From: Christensenella sp.
Lineage (GTDB): Bacteria > Bacillota > Clostridia > Christensenellales > CAG-917
Reading direction: 5' to 3'
NCBI GenBank assembly: GCA_022009775.1
Contig: CP091723.1
Location: 558,001 to 622,000, forward strand
Length of the DNA: 64,000 nt
Notes under the pieces: model-generated
What the model was told of the DNA's origin: nothing
Database searches by the model: none
Seen by the model: only the letters and a program-made list of their open reading frames with translations
Part shown: piece after piece, positions 27,927-39,300 of the stretch
Numbering within the stretch: position 1 is the first letter of the stretch
Layout: every line of letters starts with the position of its first letter
Made by a program: the position numbers and the translations under genes

Positions 27927-29390
27927 CTACTTTCCTATCTTGACACGCGGGTCGACTATTGCGTACATCAAGTCACTGAACAACGTTCCTATGACCGTCA
28001 GTATTGCGATAAACATGTTGTAGCCCATGATAAACGGTATATCCGCCACAACGAGTGCGTCGTATGCAAGTTTACCGATACCGGGGATACTGAACACGGT
28101 TTCCGTTATCATTGCTCCGCCGAACAAACTCGGCAAAATGCCTGCCATCATCGTGACGAGCGGAATCATCGTGTTTCTGAATACGTGTTTGTATATGACC
28201 TTTTTCTCGCTGAGACCTTTCGCTCTTGCCGTGCGCACATAGTCCGCGTTGAGTGCTTCGAGTGTGTTCGTACGGGTGTAACGCATAAGCGAGCCGATTG
28301 AAAGGATGACGAGAACCGCCATAGGCAACACCATGTGCCACAGCGTATCTCCGAGTCGCACTATCCAAGACGCGTCCATAGGCAATGAAGCAGACGCAAT
28401 GCCACCCACTTCGAACCAACCGAGTTGCACCGCAAACACGCGAATTGCAAGAGCGGCAAGGAAGAACGTGGGAAGGCTTATACCCATCATCGCAAGCACG
28501 GTGACCGAATAGTCCACGAAGCCGTATTGGTGAGTTGCCGCCTTGATGCCGAGCGGAATTGCGATTACGAATTGCAAAATCGTTGCGATGAATGCAATCG
28601 CAAAGGAAATGCCCATATTCTGAACGATGACGTCCGAAACCGGTCTCTTATACTTGAAGGACATTCCGAGGTCGCCTTTGAGAAGGTTGCCGAGCCAGTT
28701 GAAATATCCCTTGATGATTGCAACGAACTTGTCTCCGCCCGTCGCCACCTTGTAGGACATATTCACCGTCACGACTTCGCCGCTTGAAAGCGTAAAAGTC
28801 ATATTGCGAATGGTGCGATTGTCCATACCTTCGGTTTCGTTGACAACGTAAGTGCCGCTTTCGACGGGTGTGATGATTTCGTCAAGCGTAATCATGGAAT
28901 CGTCGGTGGTCTCTTCTGAGCCTGTCTTCTCGTCCGCCTTTGCGCCGCGACTTGTAACCTTGCAGATGCTGAACTTGCCGGTGTTGAGATACTTGCCGTC
29001 TTCGTCGGTGTCCGCCTTGATTATAACGCGGGTGTTTTTGCTGCCGTCAAAAGAACCTTCGTACCAGGAGTTGTAACTCTTGATACCGAGAGATATATCT
29101 TCGTCGTAAGTGACTTCTTTGGTGTTTTTGGTGAACGTTTCGCCTGCAAATTTGCTGTTGTCGCCAACCGTGAGATGCAAATACGCATCGGGCATGGCAA
29201 GACCGTACAATTCTTTGATTCGGTCAACGTCTTCCTGTTTCATCGTGCCCTGTTGCACCGCCGACGAGTATTGATTGTCGACGTAGTCGGTCGGCATCAT
29301 ACGCGCGAGCGAGTATATGATGACGGACACACCAAATAGGATCACCACCGACAGAAGCAGTCTTTTGACTATGTATTTTAACGTATCCAT
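27927..29390 (-). CDS. oppB: Oligopeptide ABC transporter permease OppB with a large external insert
   Basis: A 487-residue permease. TM1 (KRLLLSVVILFGVSVIIYSLA) is followed, after the usual DRIKELYGL segment, by an insert of about 150 residues (roughly 75-220) rich in charged, beta-like sequence before the conserved NWLGNLLKGDLGMSFKYKRPVSDVI. The remaining TM domain and coupling segment (YVRTARAKGLSEKKVIYKHVFRNTMIP) are normal OppB, as is the C-terminus YAIVDPRVKIGK. Usual OppB is about 310-330 residues, so the insert is the main oddity and should face outside near the binding protein. It starts 97 bases after oppA. Confidence 0.92.
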   Translation of the reverse strand: MDTLKYIVKRLLLSVVILFGVSVIIYSLARMMPTDYVDNQYSSAVQQGTMKQEDVDRIKELYGLAMPDAYLHLTVGDNSKFAGETFTKNTKEVTYDEDISLGIKSYNSWYEGSFDGSKNTRVIIKADTDEDGKYLNTGKFSICKVTSRGAKADEKTGSEETTDDSMITLDEIITPVESGTYVVNETEGMDNRTIRNMTFTLSSGEVVTVNMSYKVATGGDKFVAIIKGYFNWLGNLLKGDLGMSFKYKRPVSDVIVQNMGISFAIAFIATILQFVIAIPLGIKAATHQYGFVDYSVTVLAMMGISLPTFFLAALAIRVFAVQLGWFEVGGIASASLPMDASWIVRLGDTLWHMVLPMAVLVILSIGSLMRYTRTNTLEALNADYVRTARAKGLSEKKVIYKHVFRNTMIPLVTMMAGILPSLFGGAMITETVFSIPGIGKLAYDALVVADIPFIMGYNMFIAILTVIGTLFSDLMYAIVDPRVKIGK

Positions 29391-29410
29391 ATAAACTGTT
29401 TCCTGTCTTT

Positions 29411-29476
29411 CCGTCGGGCGTTTTCACACCCGACGGTATCGGTTTGGTTGAGTTTGTTCTTTGCACCGATAGGTGC
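29411..29476 (-). promoter_or_regulatory. Hairpins between oppA and oppB
   Basis: Two stem-loops in the 97-base gap: CCGTCGGG/CCCGACGG (29411-29418, 29429-29436) and GCACC/GGTGC (29463-29467, 29472-29476). Neither has a U-tract on the minus strand. Such hairpins after a binding-protein gene commonly stabilise the upstream mRNA and raise its level over the permease genes; that role is inferred. Confidence 0.5.
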
Positions 29477-29487
29477 GGTTTCAGATT

Positions 29488-32067
29488 TTATCTGTAGTTC
29501 AATTCCCAAAGTCTTGAAAGCAATCCGTTGTACGGAGAGCGTTCGCTTGCGGGAGTCATTGTGCTTTCGTCAAGCACGTTCTTGTTGTATGCGGACATAT
29601 CGTTTCTCTGATAAGTCGGCATTTCGACTGCAAATTCCATGATCTTGTCGAGTGCCTGAGCATAGATGCCCTTTCTCTCGTTTTGATTGGTCGTTGCACG
29701 TCCTTGGTCGATGAGCGCGGAAAGATCGGTGATGATTTGATACTCTTCTGCGTACGCTTCGGTGTTCTTGCCTGCCTTGATTTGCTTATAGCCCCAGTTG
29801 CTCGTGGAACTTGCTTGCGAATCCATGTGATAGACCTGATACATATCGGGGTCGATCGTGGAAGACCACGCTGCCGCCCAGATTGCGAGTTTACCTGCGG
29901 ACAAGTCGCTGAGTGCGGTTTGCGAAGTCACGACTTTGACATCGAATCCGACGCTGTTGAGAATCTTTGCCGCATTAAGGAACATTGCGTATGCCGGGTG
30001 ATCGGTAGAACCGCCTGCGATGGTGAGTTTGTAGTTGAGTTTGTCAACACCGAAACCATCGATGTTCTTTTCATAGCAAGTGCCGTTGAACACGTAGCCT
30101 GCGTCTTCGACAAGTCGTTTGATTTCTTGTCCCGTGCTGTCGTATGCGTAGGTGAGACTGCCTTTTGTATAAATGGTTGCGTCCTTCGGATATGCCCAGT
30201 TGGTCTTCGACATAGGACGATAAATGATTTCTGCAAGACCGCCCTGATAATAGTTGTCGGTGATCAAAGAAGTCTTCATCGCTTTGATGATTGCTCTTCT
30301 GACGTTGATGTCAGGAACGAATCTCGGGTTGATGCCCACGTAGCCGTAACCGCTTGTTGCGATTTCGACGTGTCCGAGACCTGCGTCGTTGACCGCCTTG
30401 ATGTTGGGTTGCGTTGCGCTGGGTTCACCGAAGTCGATATCGCCGTTGGTCAATGCGTTGATGATCTGATCGCTTTCAACGACTTTGTAACGGACGTATT
30501 TGATCTTTGCGTTGCTGATTCCGCTGCCGAGCGTCTCGAAATAGGGGTTGCGCTCGTAGTAAACCATGTTGTTGTTGAAGAATGTATCGCTGGTGACGTT
30601 GCCGCTGCCGCTTGCGTTGGACGCTTTGTAAGTGCCTGCACCGACGGGGGAGACCCACCTTGTTGGAAGCATTGATAACTTCGTTCATGAAGGTGATTTC
30701 ACCGAATTCGAGACCGAATTCCGTCGTTCCGTTGAAAGCCGCAACGTAATCTTTGCCGTGCCACGTGCCCGAATAATAGTGCATCGGAGCAACGGTGAAT
30801 GCAAAGTTGTAGATTGCCTTCGGGTCTACGTCATTGATTTTGATGGAGAGCACGTCGTATTCTTCACCGAGAGACTTGCCGTTGAAGTTGGTCACTTTGT
30901 GAGTGGTAATACCGCTGATGTTCGGCACGACCTTCGTGCTGCCCTTGAAGTAGTTGCTCTTTGCTTCTGCGGTGAACTGATCGAGCACCGTAGATGCGGT
31001 TTGCCAATACTTGACGATAGTTTCAAAGTTGCTTGCGGAAGTTTTCGTGATATCGAGTTGTCCGTTCGCAGTCGTCTTGAAATATGCGGTGAAAACGCTG
31101 CTGATGCAGTATTCTTTGATTGCGTCGTCTTTGCTCATACCGCTGTTTTCTTCAACGTAAGGCAAAATTGAGTCGTTGTAGAATTCGTCTGCAGCCGCTT
31201 TGTCGAGTTTGTAGTTGCCGTTTTCGTCTTTGTATTTGTGACCGGGTCTTGCAGGATCTTCGAGCAAAAGTTCATTCATACCGCCGTCGTTGAGCATAAA
31301 CACTTGCCATGCGTCGGTGAATGCATAGTCTTTTTGTAGGTTTCGATATCCATGTTGTTCCAGTCCGTCGTGAGTTCTTTTTGGAAAGTCTCGGCAACGT
31401 ACTTGAAGTCTTTTTCGAGTTGAGCCTTTTCTTCGTCGCTCCAACGGTCGGAAGGACGATCATCGGGTTTCGTTCCGGTGTATTTGAACGTTACGTAATC
31501 GATAAGGTCGTCGATACGGACGTTTGCGTCGGAAACGAATTGTTCTTCAAACGCGGTGGAGTCGCTCGTTGTAAGTTGTTGTTGACGATAACTCTTAAGA
31601 CCGACGATATCCGTTGAATAAATGGTTGCAGAACCCGTGTAAGACGGATCGAGATAGGTGTAAAGGTTGAACAATACGTCCTTGATCGTCAAATCGTGTC
31701 CGTCTGAGAACTTGATGCCGTTCTTGATAAGGAATTCGTAAGTGGTGTATTTCTTTCCGCCTTCTTCGCTTTCCGAAACGGTGTAGTCCTTTGTCACGGT
31801 CGGCTCGTTGTCACCAAATGTGATGTTGCCCTTGGAATCGGTGCTGAGCATGCCGATTTGGGTCATGCCGACAATTGAAGAGTCGTATGCCGACGTTGAG
31901 AAAAATGGGTTGAAAACGCCGTCCGGAGTTGAGATGCTCATTGCAAACGGACGAGTTTCGGGATCGTAACTCTGACCTTTCTTATCGCATGCTGCAAGAG
32001 ATGCCGTCATGACGATAATCATTGCCGCAATGAGAACAATTGTCGTGATTTTCTTTGCGTTTTTCAT
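29488..32067 (-). CDS. oppA: Oligopeptide ABC transporter substrate-binding lipoprotein OppA (two frameshifts)
   Basis: Joined across two frameshifts the product is about 859 residues, far longer than usual OppA (about 540). The signal peptide ends in the lipobox SLAAC. SBP_bac_5 hallmarks include NPFFSTSAYD, EFLIKNGIKFSDGHDLTIKDVLFNLY, LPVGAGTYK (the usual P-x-G-T-G-P-Y region), ERNPYFETLG and INPRFVPDINVRRAI. The first break is at an A5 run (plus-strand 31331-31335, one base missing: ETYKK then DYAFTDAWQ); the second at a C5 run (plus-strand G5, 30646-30650, one base extra). The shifts cancel. Start at 32067 has an AAGGAG site. It captures peptides for OppBCDF and lies 60 bases after another lipoprotein gene. 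Confidence 0.87.
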
Positions 32068-32127
32068 GTTGTCTCCTTATATGAAAGTAAATGTTTTTTT
32101 CGTATTTGGTTGATCTTATTTTGAAAG

Positions 32128-33237
32128 TCAGTTTCCTGCTCCCACTATCGTAACGCCCGAATAGTCGCAGTTTGTCGTCGTTGACGCGTCTTTTGCAATC
32201 CATTCGTACGCAGTTGACGTCTTGTTTGAACCGAAATCGCAATTGAGCGTTCCGTTTAAGATTCTCACGTTGCTGATTTGTGCGCCTTCTCTCGCTTCGT
32301 ATGCGAAGAATCCGCCGACGAATTCGCCGTTGTCGAGTTTCACGTTGAAATTGACGGTGGCGTCTTCTATGACAAGGTCGTATATGTTCGCTTTTGCACC
32401 GAGAGTGCCGAAGATACCTGCGCCGAGCGTGTACTTATTGCAGTTTCTCGTGACAGTGATACCCTTTATCGTATGTCCGTTGCCGTTTATCGTACCGTTG
32501 AAGCCCGCATATCTCCACGTCTTGCCTGTGAAATCGAGATCGCAATCGAGATAAATGTTTTCGTTTGAACTCAATCCTGCCAAGAACTGATCTTCCGTCT
32601 TTGCGATATACCAAGAACCTTCGATAAACTTGACGTAAACGGTCACGTCTTCCGTGCCGAACACGTAAGGCCATGCAAACGTTTCGTTTCCCGTCGCATT
32701 TTGGTAGTATTCGTAAAGCGTATAGCCGTCTTTGGTGGGTGCGACGACGCTTGACGGCCTTTCCTTTCTCGTTTCGGGAGTACCGGTTTCTCTCTTGACT
32801 TCTTCACCGGTCTCTCTATCGACGAAAATCATCGTGGGAACGCGGAGCAATCTTGCATACAACGTAATGTCTGCGTTGACGCGCATCGTTTCGAAATTCC
32901 ACTTCGTTGCCAGCTTGACCATTTGCGTAGTTTCGTCCACGACAACGTCGCCGTCGGAGTCTTTTTCGGGAAGATACCAACCTTCGAGATAGTATCCCGA
33001 CGCTTCGTATTGCTTGAAATCTTCACGCGAACCGGGTTTGAGCCCCACAAGCGAATTCGCCTTCACGCCGAGATATTGCGTCTGACAGTTTGCGTCGAGC
33101 GTGCCGACGTTGTAGTCGAACGTGACGAGATAGTCGTAGTTGGGTTTGGCTTGCGAAGTGTTGCACGCAGAAAGCACGACGCAAAGCGTCAATACAACAA
33201 GTGCGCAAACCAACAGTAAACTTCTTTTTGTTTTCAT
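32128..33237 (-). CDS. InlB/GLUG-repeat lipoprotein
   Basis: A 369-residue lipoprotein (signal peptide with lipobox VLSAC). Residues about 35-135 resemble an InlB-type repeat (YDYLVTFDYNVGTL ... LYARL), a second one spans about 135-210 (PTKDGYTLYEYY ... VTVYVKF), and a GLUG-type beta-helix segment follows (FNGTINGNGHTIKGITV, GAGIFGTLG, FVGGFFAYEAREG). It therefore shares its module set with the two larger lipoproteins at 15982 and 19985 but lacks their GTW tail. It sits between the subtilisin gene and oppA, all on the minus strand. Possible role: peptide capture or adhesion near the transporter. Confidence 0.82.
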   Translation of the reverse strand: MKTKRSLLLVCALVVLTLCVVLSACNTSQAKPNYDYLVTFDYNVGTLDANCQTQYLGVKANSLVGLKPGSREDFKQYEASGYYLEGWYLPEKDSDGDVVVDETTQMVKLATKWNFETMRVNADITLYARLLRVPTMIFVDRETGEEVKRETGTPETRKERPSSVVAPTKDGYTLYEYYQNATGNETFAWPYVFGTEDVTVYVKFIEGSWYIAKTEDQFLAGLSSNENIYLDCDLDFTGKTWRYAGFNGTINGNGHTIKGITVTRNCNKYTLGAGIFGTLGAKANIYDLVIEDATVNFNVKLDNGEFVGGFFAYEAREGAQISNVRILNGTLNCDFGSNKTSTAYEWIAKDASTTTNCDYSGVTIVGAGN

Positions 33238-33281
33238 TTTTATACTCGTTTTTAGGATAATAATATATATCCTTATTTGTT

Positions 33282-33318
33282 CTCTCTCGTCCGCACGTCT
33301 AATGCACGGACGAGAGAG
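33282..33318 (-). terminator. Hairpin after the subtilisin gene
   Basis: Perfect 12-bp stem CTCTCTCGTCCG (33282-33293) / CGGACGAGAGAG (33307-33318), ten bases past the stop at 33328. There is no good T-run, so it may protect the mRNA end or terminate only partly. Confidence 0.6.
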
Positions 33319-33327
33319 TGTTTTTTG

Positions 33328-36300
33328 TTATTCTTCGTCGGAGTTTTCGTCCGAGTCGTCCTTCTTTTCGTTCTCTTCGACTTTAGTTGCCGATTTCTTC
33401 TTTTTGAGAACTATGAGCACTGCCGCAACGACGCCTGCAATCACAACGACGGGAACGACCACGCTCACTGCGATGATTGCCGCTTTGTTGCCGCCTGCCG
33501 CATTGTTGTTGCCATCGCTCGGAGTGTCGGGAGTGGGAACCACGGGTTTTTGCTCAACGTTGACAAGCAAGTCTACGTTGTAGGTTTGTCCTTCGTAAAC
33601 GTAAGTCACGATCACTTTTTCGTCTCCGAGAGCAAACGTCGTCTTGTCAAGCGTATAGTCCGTGACAACGATTTCGCTGTCGTCTGCAAATATTGCCTTG
33701 ACAACCATACCCGTCGGGTCAAACGCTTCGCCCTCAACGTATCTGATCTTATCGGGGATCGTTGCAATCTTCACTTCGACGAGCGCAACGGGGTGACCGA
33801 GTCTTGCTTTTGCGTTTCTAATCGCCTTTTCAGCCGCAAGAAGTTTTTGTTCTTGTTCGCCGATGAGCGCGATTTGTTCCTTGTCGTTGATTGCGTTGTA
33901 CGCTTTTCTTGCGTCTTGCGCCGCTTTTGCGACCGCTTGGAGTGCTTCGATGCTGCTTGCCGCCGCGATTTCATCGTTCGTCATGACGGATCCGATGTTG
34001 TCGATTGCGTCGATTGCCGCATGCGTCGTCTCGTCGGGAAGTATCGTGCTCGTCTTGTTGATCGTGCTGAAGAATTCCGTCCACACGTTGGTGTCGTAAC
34101 CCTTTCCGTTCTTGGGAATGGTCATCGTCAACTTGAAGTCGGGCGCATCGTAGAATTCCTTGTTGAAGTAGTCTCTGTAAATGCGCTTCGACACGTAGTC
34201 AAGGAAGTTTGCGTAGTATATCGTGCTTCCTATCGTAGTCGTGCTCGTCGTGCTTTGCGCAAAGAGCAAATACACGATGTCGTTCGAACTCATACCCGTG
34301 GTATCAACGTATTTTGCAATCAAAGTCGGAGCTTCAACGCTGTTGAACGTGTAGTTCTTCACCGAACTGGAATAGAATGCGTAACTGCCTATCGTGCCGA
34401 CCGTGTAGACGAGTTCGATGTTTTCGAGTTCTTCGACGCCTTCGAACGCACTGTCGCCGATTGCCACCGTGCCGTCTATGGTTCTGAACGACTTTCCGCT
34501 CTTGCCTGCAGGATATTGCAACAATTCGTAACCGTCGGGTTTGACAGCGTAAAGAATGCCGTCAATGGACACGATTTCACCGTCGCCCGCAACGTTTATC
34601 GCCGTGAGAGTCTTGATTGTCGAGAATGCGCCTGCGCCGAAACTCGGGATATTGCGCGTCTTGATCTTTTCTACTCTGCCCTTTTCGTCGTAAATCGTCC
34701 AGGTATATTCATAGGTCGCTTTGTTGAACGTCGCAGGAAGCGTAACGGTCGTGAGAGCGGTGTTTGCAAAGGCGTAGTCGCCGATGTATTGCGCCGCACC
34801 GAAGTTGACGTTTGCAAGCGGTGTGCTCATAAAAGCATATGCGTCTATTTCAACCGCGCTCGTAAGGTCTGCACTCGTGAGTGCCGTGTTTGCAAATGCG
34901 CCCTTGCCGATCGTTTCCACCGTGCCGAGCGTTGCGTTTGCAAGAGACGAGCAGTTGTAGAACGCATAGTTGCCTATCGTCTTTGCTCCCGTGACGTTGA
35001 CCGTCGAAAGTCCCGTGCAGTTGTAGAACGCAAACTCGCCGACGTTTTCGATTCCGTCGGGGAGAACGACGTTTATAAGGTTTGCGCGCGCGCTCGAAGA
35101 ATAGAACGCATATGCGCCTACAACCTTCGTGCCCTGACCGAACGTTACGTTTGTGAGTGCCAAAGACGAGACGAAGACTTCTTTGCCCATCTTGCTCACG
35201 CCGCCGAATTTCGCACTCGTGAGATTGTTGCACACCGCAAACGCTCTGTCGCCGATTGAAGTTGCTTTTTCAAAGTTCGCCGCCGTGAGTTTGGAAGATG
35301 CAAACGCATTGTTTCCTATGCTCTCGACGTTTGTTGCGACGACTTCCGTCACTCCGCTGTTTTGGAATGCGTAATCGCCTATCGAAGTCGCGCTTGCAAG
35401 AGTTACGCTTCTCAAAGCCGTCGTGCCCTTGAACGCATACGCGCCCACCGAAAGCACTCCGCCGACTCCGTTGACATCGGTAAGTCTCGTGCAGTTTGAA
35501 AACACTCCTTCGGGAAGTGCGTTGATGCTGCCGAACGTCACCGATTTGACCGTGCTGCCCGCAAACGCGTATTTGCCGATTTCGGAAACGCCCGAAAGGT
35601 TAAGCGCCGTGATTGCCTTGCAGCCCGCAAACGCTCCGTCCGCTATACTTACGACGCTCGGGAGCAAATCAAACTCCGTCTTTGCCGTCGGAACGCTGAC
35701 GATTTGCGTCTTGTTCTTGTTGTAAAGTACGCCTGCGTCTTTCACGGTCGTGCCGTCTCCGACGCTGTAATTTGCATTGTCTCCGTTTATGGAGAACTTA
35801 CCGAATTTCTCGCAGTTCGCAAACGGAGTGGATTTGCCGCCCACAAGTTTCGTGTTTGCGCTAAGAACCGCTTCTCTCAGATTCGAGCAACCTTCAAACG
35901 CACTTTCGCCTATCGAATACGTTCCGTCCGGAAGAGTGATTTTTTGAATCTTCACTCCCGCAAGAGCGTAGTTTCCGATGCCAAGGAATTCGTCTTCGGG
36001 TTCAAACGTGAAACTCGTAAGTCCCGAGCAACCGTTGAACGCGCCTTCTTTGAGATAAGAGCCTTTGAAGACGAAACTTCTGAGTGCGGTGCAACCTGCA
36101 AACATATTCGTTCCGATATCCGTATACTTTGACGTCGTGACGCTTGCAAGTTTCGTGCAGTTTGCAAAAACGTCGCTGCCCGTCACTCTGAGTTCGGAAA
36201 TGTCAATGCTTTCAAGTGCCGTGCATCCCGAGAATGCTCCGTCGCCCGCCGTGGTGATACGTTGCGGATTTTCTATCGTCGTGAGCGAAGTGCATTTCGC

Positions 36301-39300
36301 AAACGCGTTGCGTCCCAAAGTTATCGCACCGTGATAGGTATCCGACACGTTGTGGTCTCTGTCCGTAAACATTCCGAACTTGACCGTTTTAAGTTTCGTG
36401 CAGCCTTCAAACGCGCTTTCGCCGATGACTATGCACTGGCTCGGAATGACCACTTCTTCAAGATTAGTGCAGCCCTTGAACGCCGTCTTCGGAATTTCCG
36501 TAAGCGTTGACGGAAGCACCACTCTCTTAAGGTTGGTGTTGTACCAGAAGCATTCTTCGTCGATATGCATGACGTTCTTGTCTTCGGGTATCACGCACTC
36601 TTCGCCGCCGTAATAGTCGTACAACGTGTAGTTGAGAATTCTGTAATAGTCGCCGACAACGATTTTGAGTTTCTTGCTAAGGCGCGTTCCGCTTGCTTTC
36701 GCTTCGATATACGCAGTGCCTTTCGCCTTTGCCGTCACGTTGCCGAGATTGTCTATTTCAACAACTGCCGGGTTTGTCGAAGACCACGTAAACTCAACGT
36801 TCTGTATATACCACGGAGACATGCTTGCAACGATTTGCAACGTTTGTCCCGGGTTAAGATCAAGGTCTTCTTTGTCGGCGTTGACCGCATATCCTTTGCC
36901 GTTGAGCACCGTCGGGAACACGATTTTGTCCGCAACGGGTTCTGCAAGTCTTTCTTCCGTGACGATGACGTCCACTCTTGCGTACGTGACGCTGTCTTCG
37001 TCTTCACCGTCTTTGAGATAAATCGTAGCCTTGCCTTGTGCCAAGCCGAAGATTTCTTCGTTGTTGACCGCAACCACGCTGCTTCCCTTTGCCACGTACC
37101 AGGAAAGAGTTTGCGACATAGACGCGTCGGGAAGAGTCGTAATTGTCGGTGAGAACAATTCGTTTTGCTTGATTTCTAGTTCGTAAATCGGATATTCGCT
37201 TTCCGCTTCGGTGTCGACAAGTCTGCCGTCGGGGTCGCCGATGGTCACCGATTCGGGATAATCGAGACCTGCTTTCGCGTTTATGACGTACGTTGACTGA
37301 TTCATTGCGTAGTCTTCAACCGCAATATACATCTTGCCTGTCTTGATATAGTCTTCGTAAATATCCGTGATGTCGAAAGACACCGTGCTCTTTTGACCTT
37401 GTCCTCCGTAAACGGGAATCGGGTGCTCGGTCAAAAGCGTGAGCGTGTTTTGCCCTTTCTCCGTCTTCACGTAGCAAGGCATGACGTCCTGAACGAATTG
37501 GTTGTCGATGACGTCCACGTCCATATAAATACGGTATTTAGTTTTCTTATTCTCCGTATAAGATTCATATCTAATACGATAGTCGAGCATTTGCGGCGCT
37601 TCGTAGTCCACGGTGAACTGGAAGTCGAATGAATTGCGTTTCGGATTTTCTCCGCCCGGATAATCGAGTTCGCCTTTCAGCGAGACGTAATAAGTGCCGT
37701 TGTTGAGCAAGTTCCACTCTGAAGGTTTGATTTCGAGCGTTATTGCCGCCGCCCTGTTCGAGCCGCCTGCCGCATAAGACTTGCTGACGTTTTCCTGCCT
37801 TTCGGTGTAGATAACCTGTCCCGTTGCCGCGTCTTTGATTTCGACGTTCATATACGCCGCGCCGCGAAGAAGTCCTGCGTAAACCATATACACTTCGTAG
37901 ATGGTTCTTTGTCCCCTGTTGTCAAACATAGAGACCGCCGCTTTTTCCTTTTCGGGATAAATCTTCACGTCGCTGTCTTCCATCTCGTACAAATATGCGC
38001 CGAGTTGGAGAATGTATTTGTCGTCGAAGTACATACCGATGATTTTCGTATCGGCAGCACTCGCGACGAGTTTGTCTTCCGCAGGCACGTTGGTGTCTTT
38101 TTGACTTTCGGCAAGTTCATACGTGCTATAGTCGAAAAGCGGAGCGGCAGTCCAGTCGCCATAAAACGCGAGATACGGCAAGCCTATCGTGACCTTCGTT
38201 GCGTCCACGCCTTTCAATGACACAAAACCTTCAACGTACATGCCGTTTTCAAAACTCTTGTCGAGATACTCTCTCGCCGCTTGAGAAAGGGTTATTCTCA
38301 CTTTGACGGTGGTGGTCATGTTTGCGCCGACGGTGATGTGCCCCGTGTGGCGCGCGTCATCCACGAAATACTCGATCGTGCTGTCGGAAAGCATATGTGC
38401 CTTTTCCGCAACCGTCTTGTTGTCCGACGCAAGAGTTTCCGTCATCACGTACACGGTGGGATCGTATTCTTCCACTCTGCCAGAGATGTTGTTTATGGTA
38501 AATTCGAATTCGTAGATACCCGTCTTCGTTTTGTCGTCGTAAAGTTCGATTTTGGTCTTGTCTCGAACGTTGCCGTCCTTATCCTTGACCGTGATGAAAC
38601 TTTCCGCGTTTATTGCGTCCGCAATGCCTGCAAGTCCCGCGCCCTGCTTTCTCGGAGAGTACGGATTGCCTTCGTCGTTAAGAGCAATAGTTGCGGTGCT
38701 CATAAGCACTTGATTTACTCTCGCGTTGAGTTCAACGCCCGTGAGTGTGGGATTTGCGGTTTTGAGATATTGTCTTAAAAGCGCAACCGCACCCGACATG
38801 TTCGGAGCAGCCATACTCGTGCCGCTGTACACGTCGTATCCGCCCGGAACCGCACTGGTGATTTCTCCGCCGTGAGCGGTGATTTCGGGCTTGAGTTGCA
38901 AATCGGGAGTCGGACCCCAACTCGAGAAGTCGGACATGAACGGACCGGCTTTGTATTCCGAATTGATTTGAATGGAACCGACGCCCTTATTTGCCTTTTC
39001 GACAAACACTTTGCCCGCATCCATAGGAATCGAGCAAGTCGGCACGGGATCGTTGACGTCGCCGAGAGACATTCTTATCGTGCCCGACAAGTTGTTGTAG
39101 ATAATGACTGCGTCCGCGCCGTTGTCCATTGCGTTTTGCACTTTTTCCGCAAACGTATTGTCACCGCGCTTGATAAGAGCAATCGTTCCGTCATAACCTG
39201 CTTTGTCCTGAAGTTCTCTTCTGATTTTTGCAGTGTAGTTGGTCGCTCTGCCCACGCCGCCCACGACGACGTATTTGTAGTTGAGCGTCTGACCTTTGCT

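Noticed and set aside
31325..31345. Programmed -1 frameshift in oppA at C AAA AAG
   Set aside because: The site is not a full A AAA AAG slippery heptamer, no stimulating structure is evident, binding proteins are not known to use frameshifting, and many other genes here have similar homopolymer breaks.
33277..35259. Plus-strand open frame of 660 codons
   Set aside because: Antisense to the leucine-rich repeats of the subtilisin. It has no ribosome binding site or family motif; the repeat codon pattern of the real gene keeps the opposite strand free of stops. Similar long antisense frames at 17582-18787, 19412-20560, 46903-48408, 54-1106 and 9005-9946 were rejected for the same reason.
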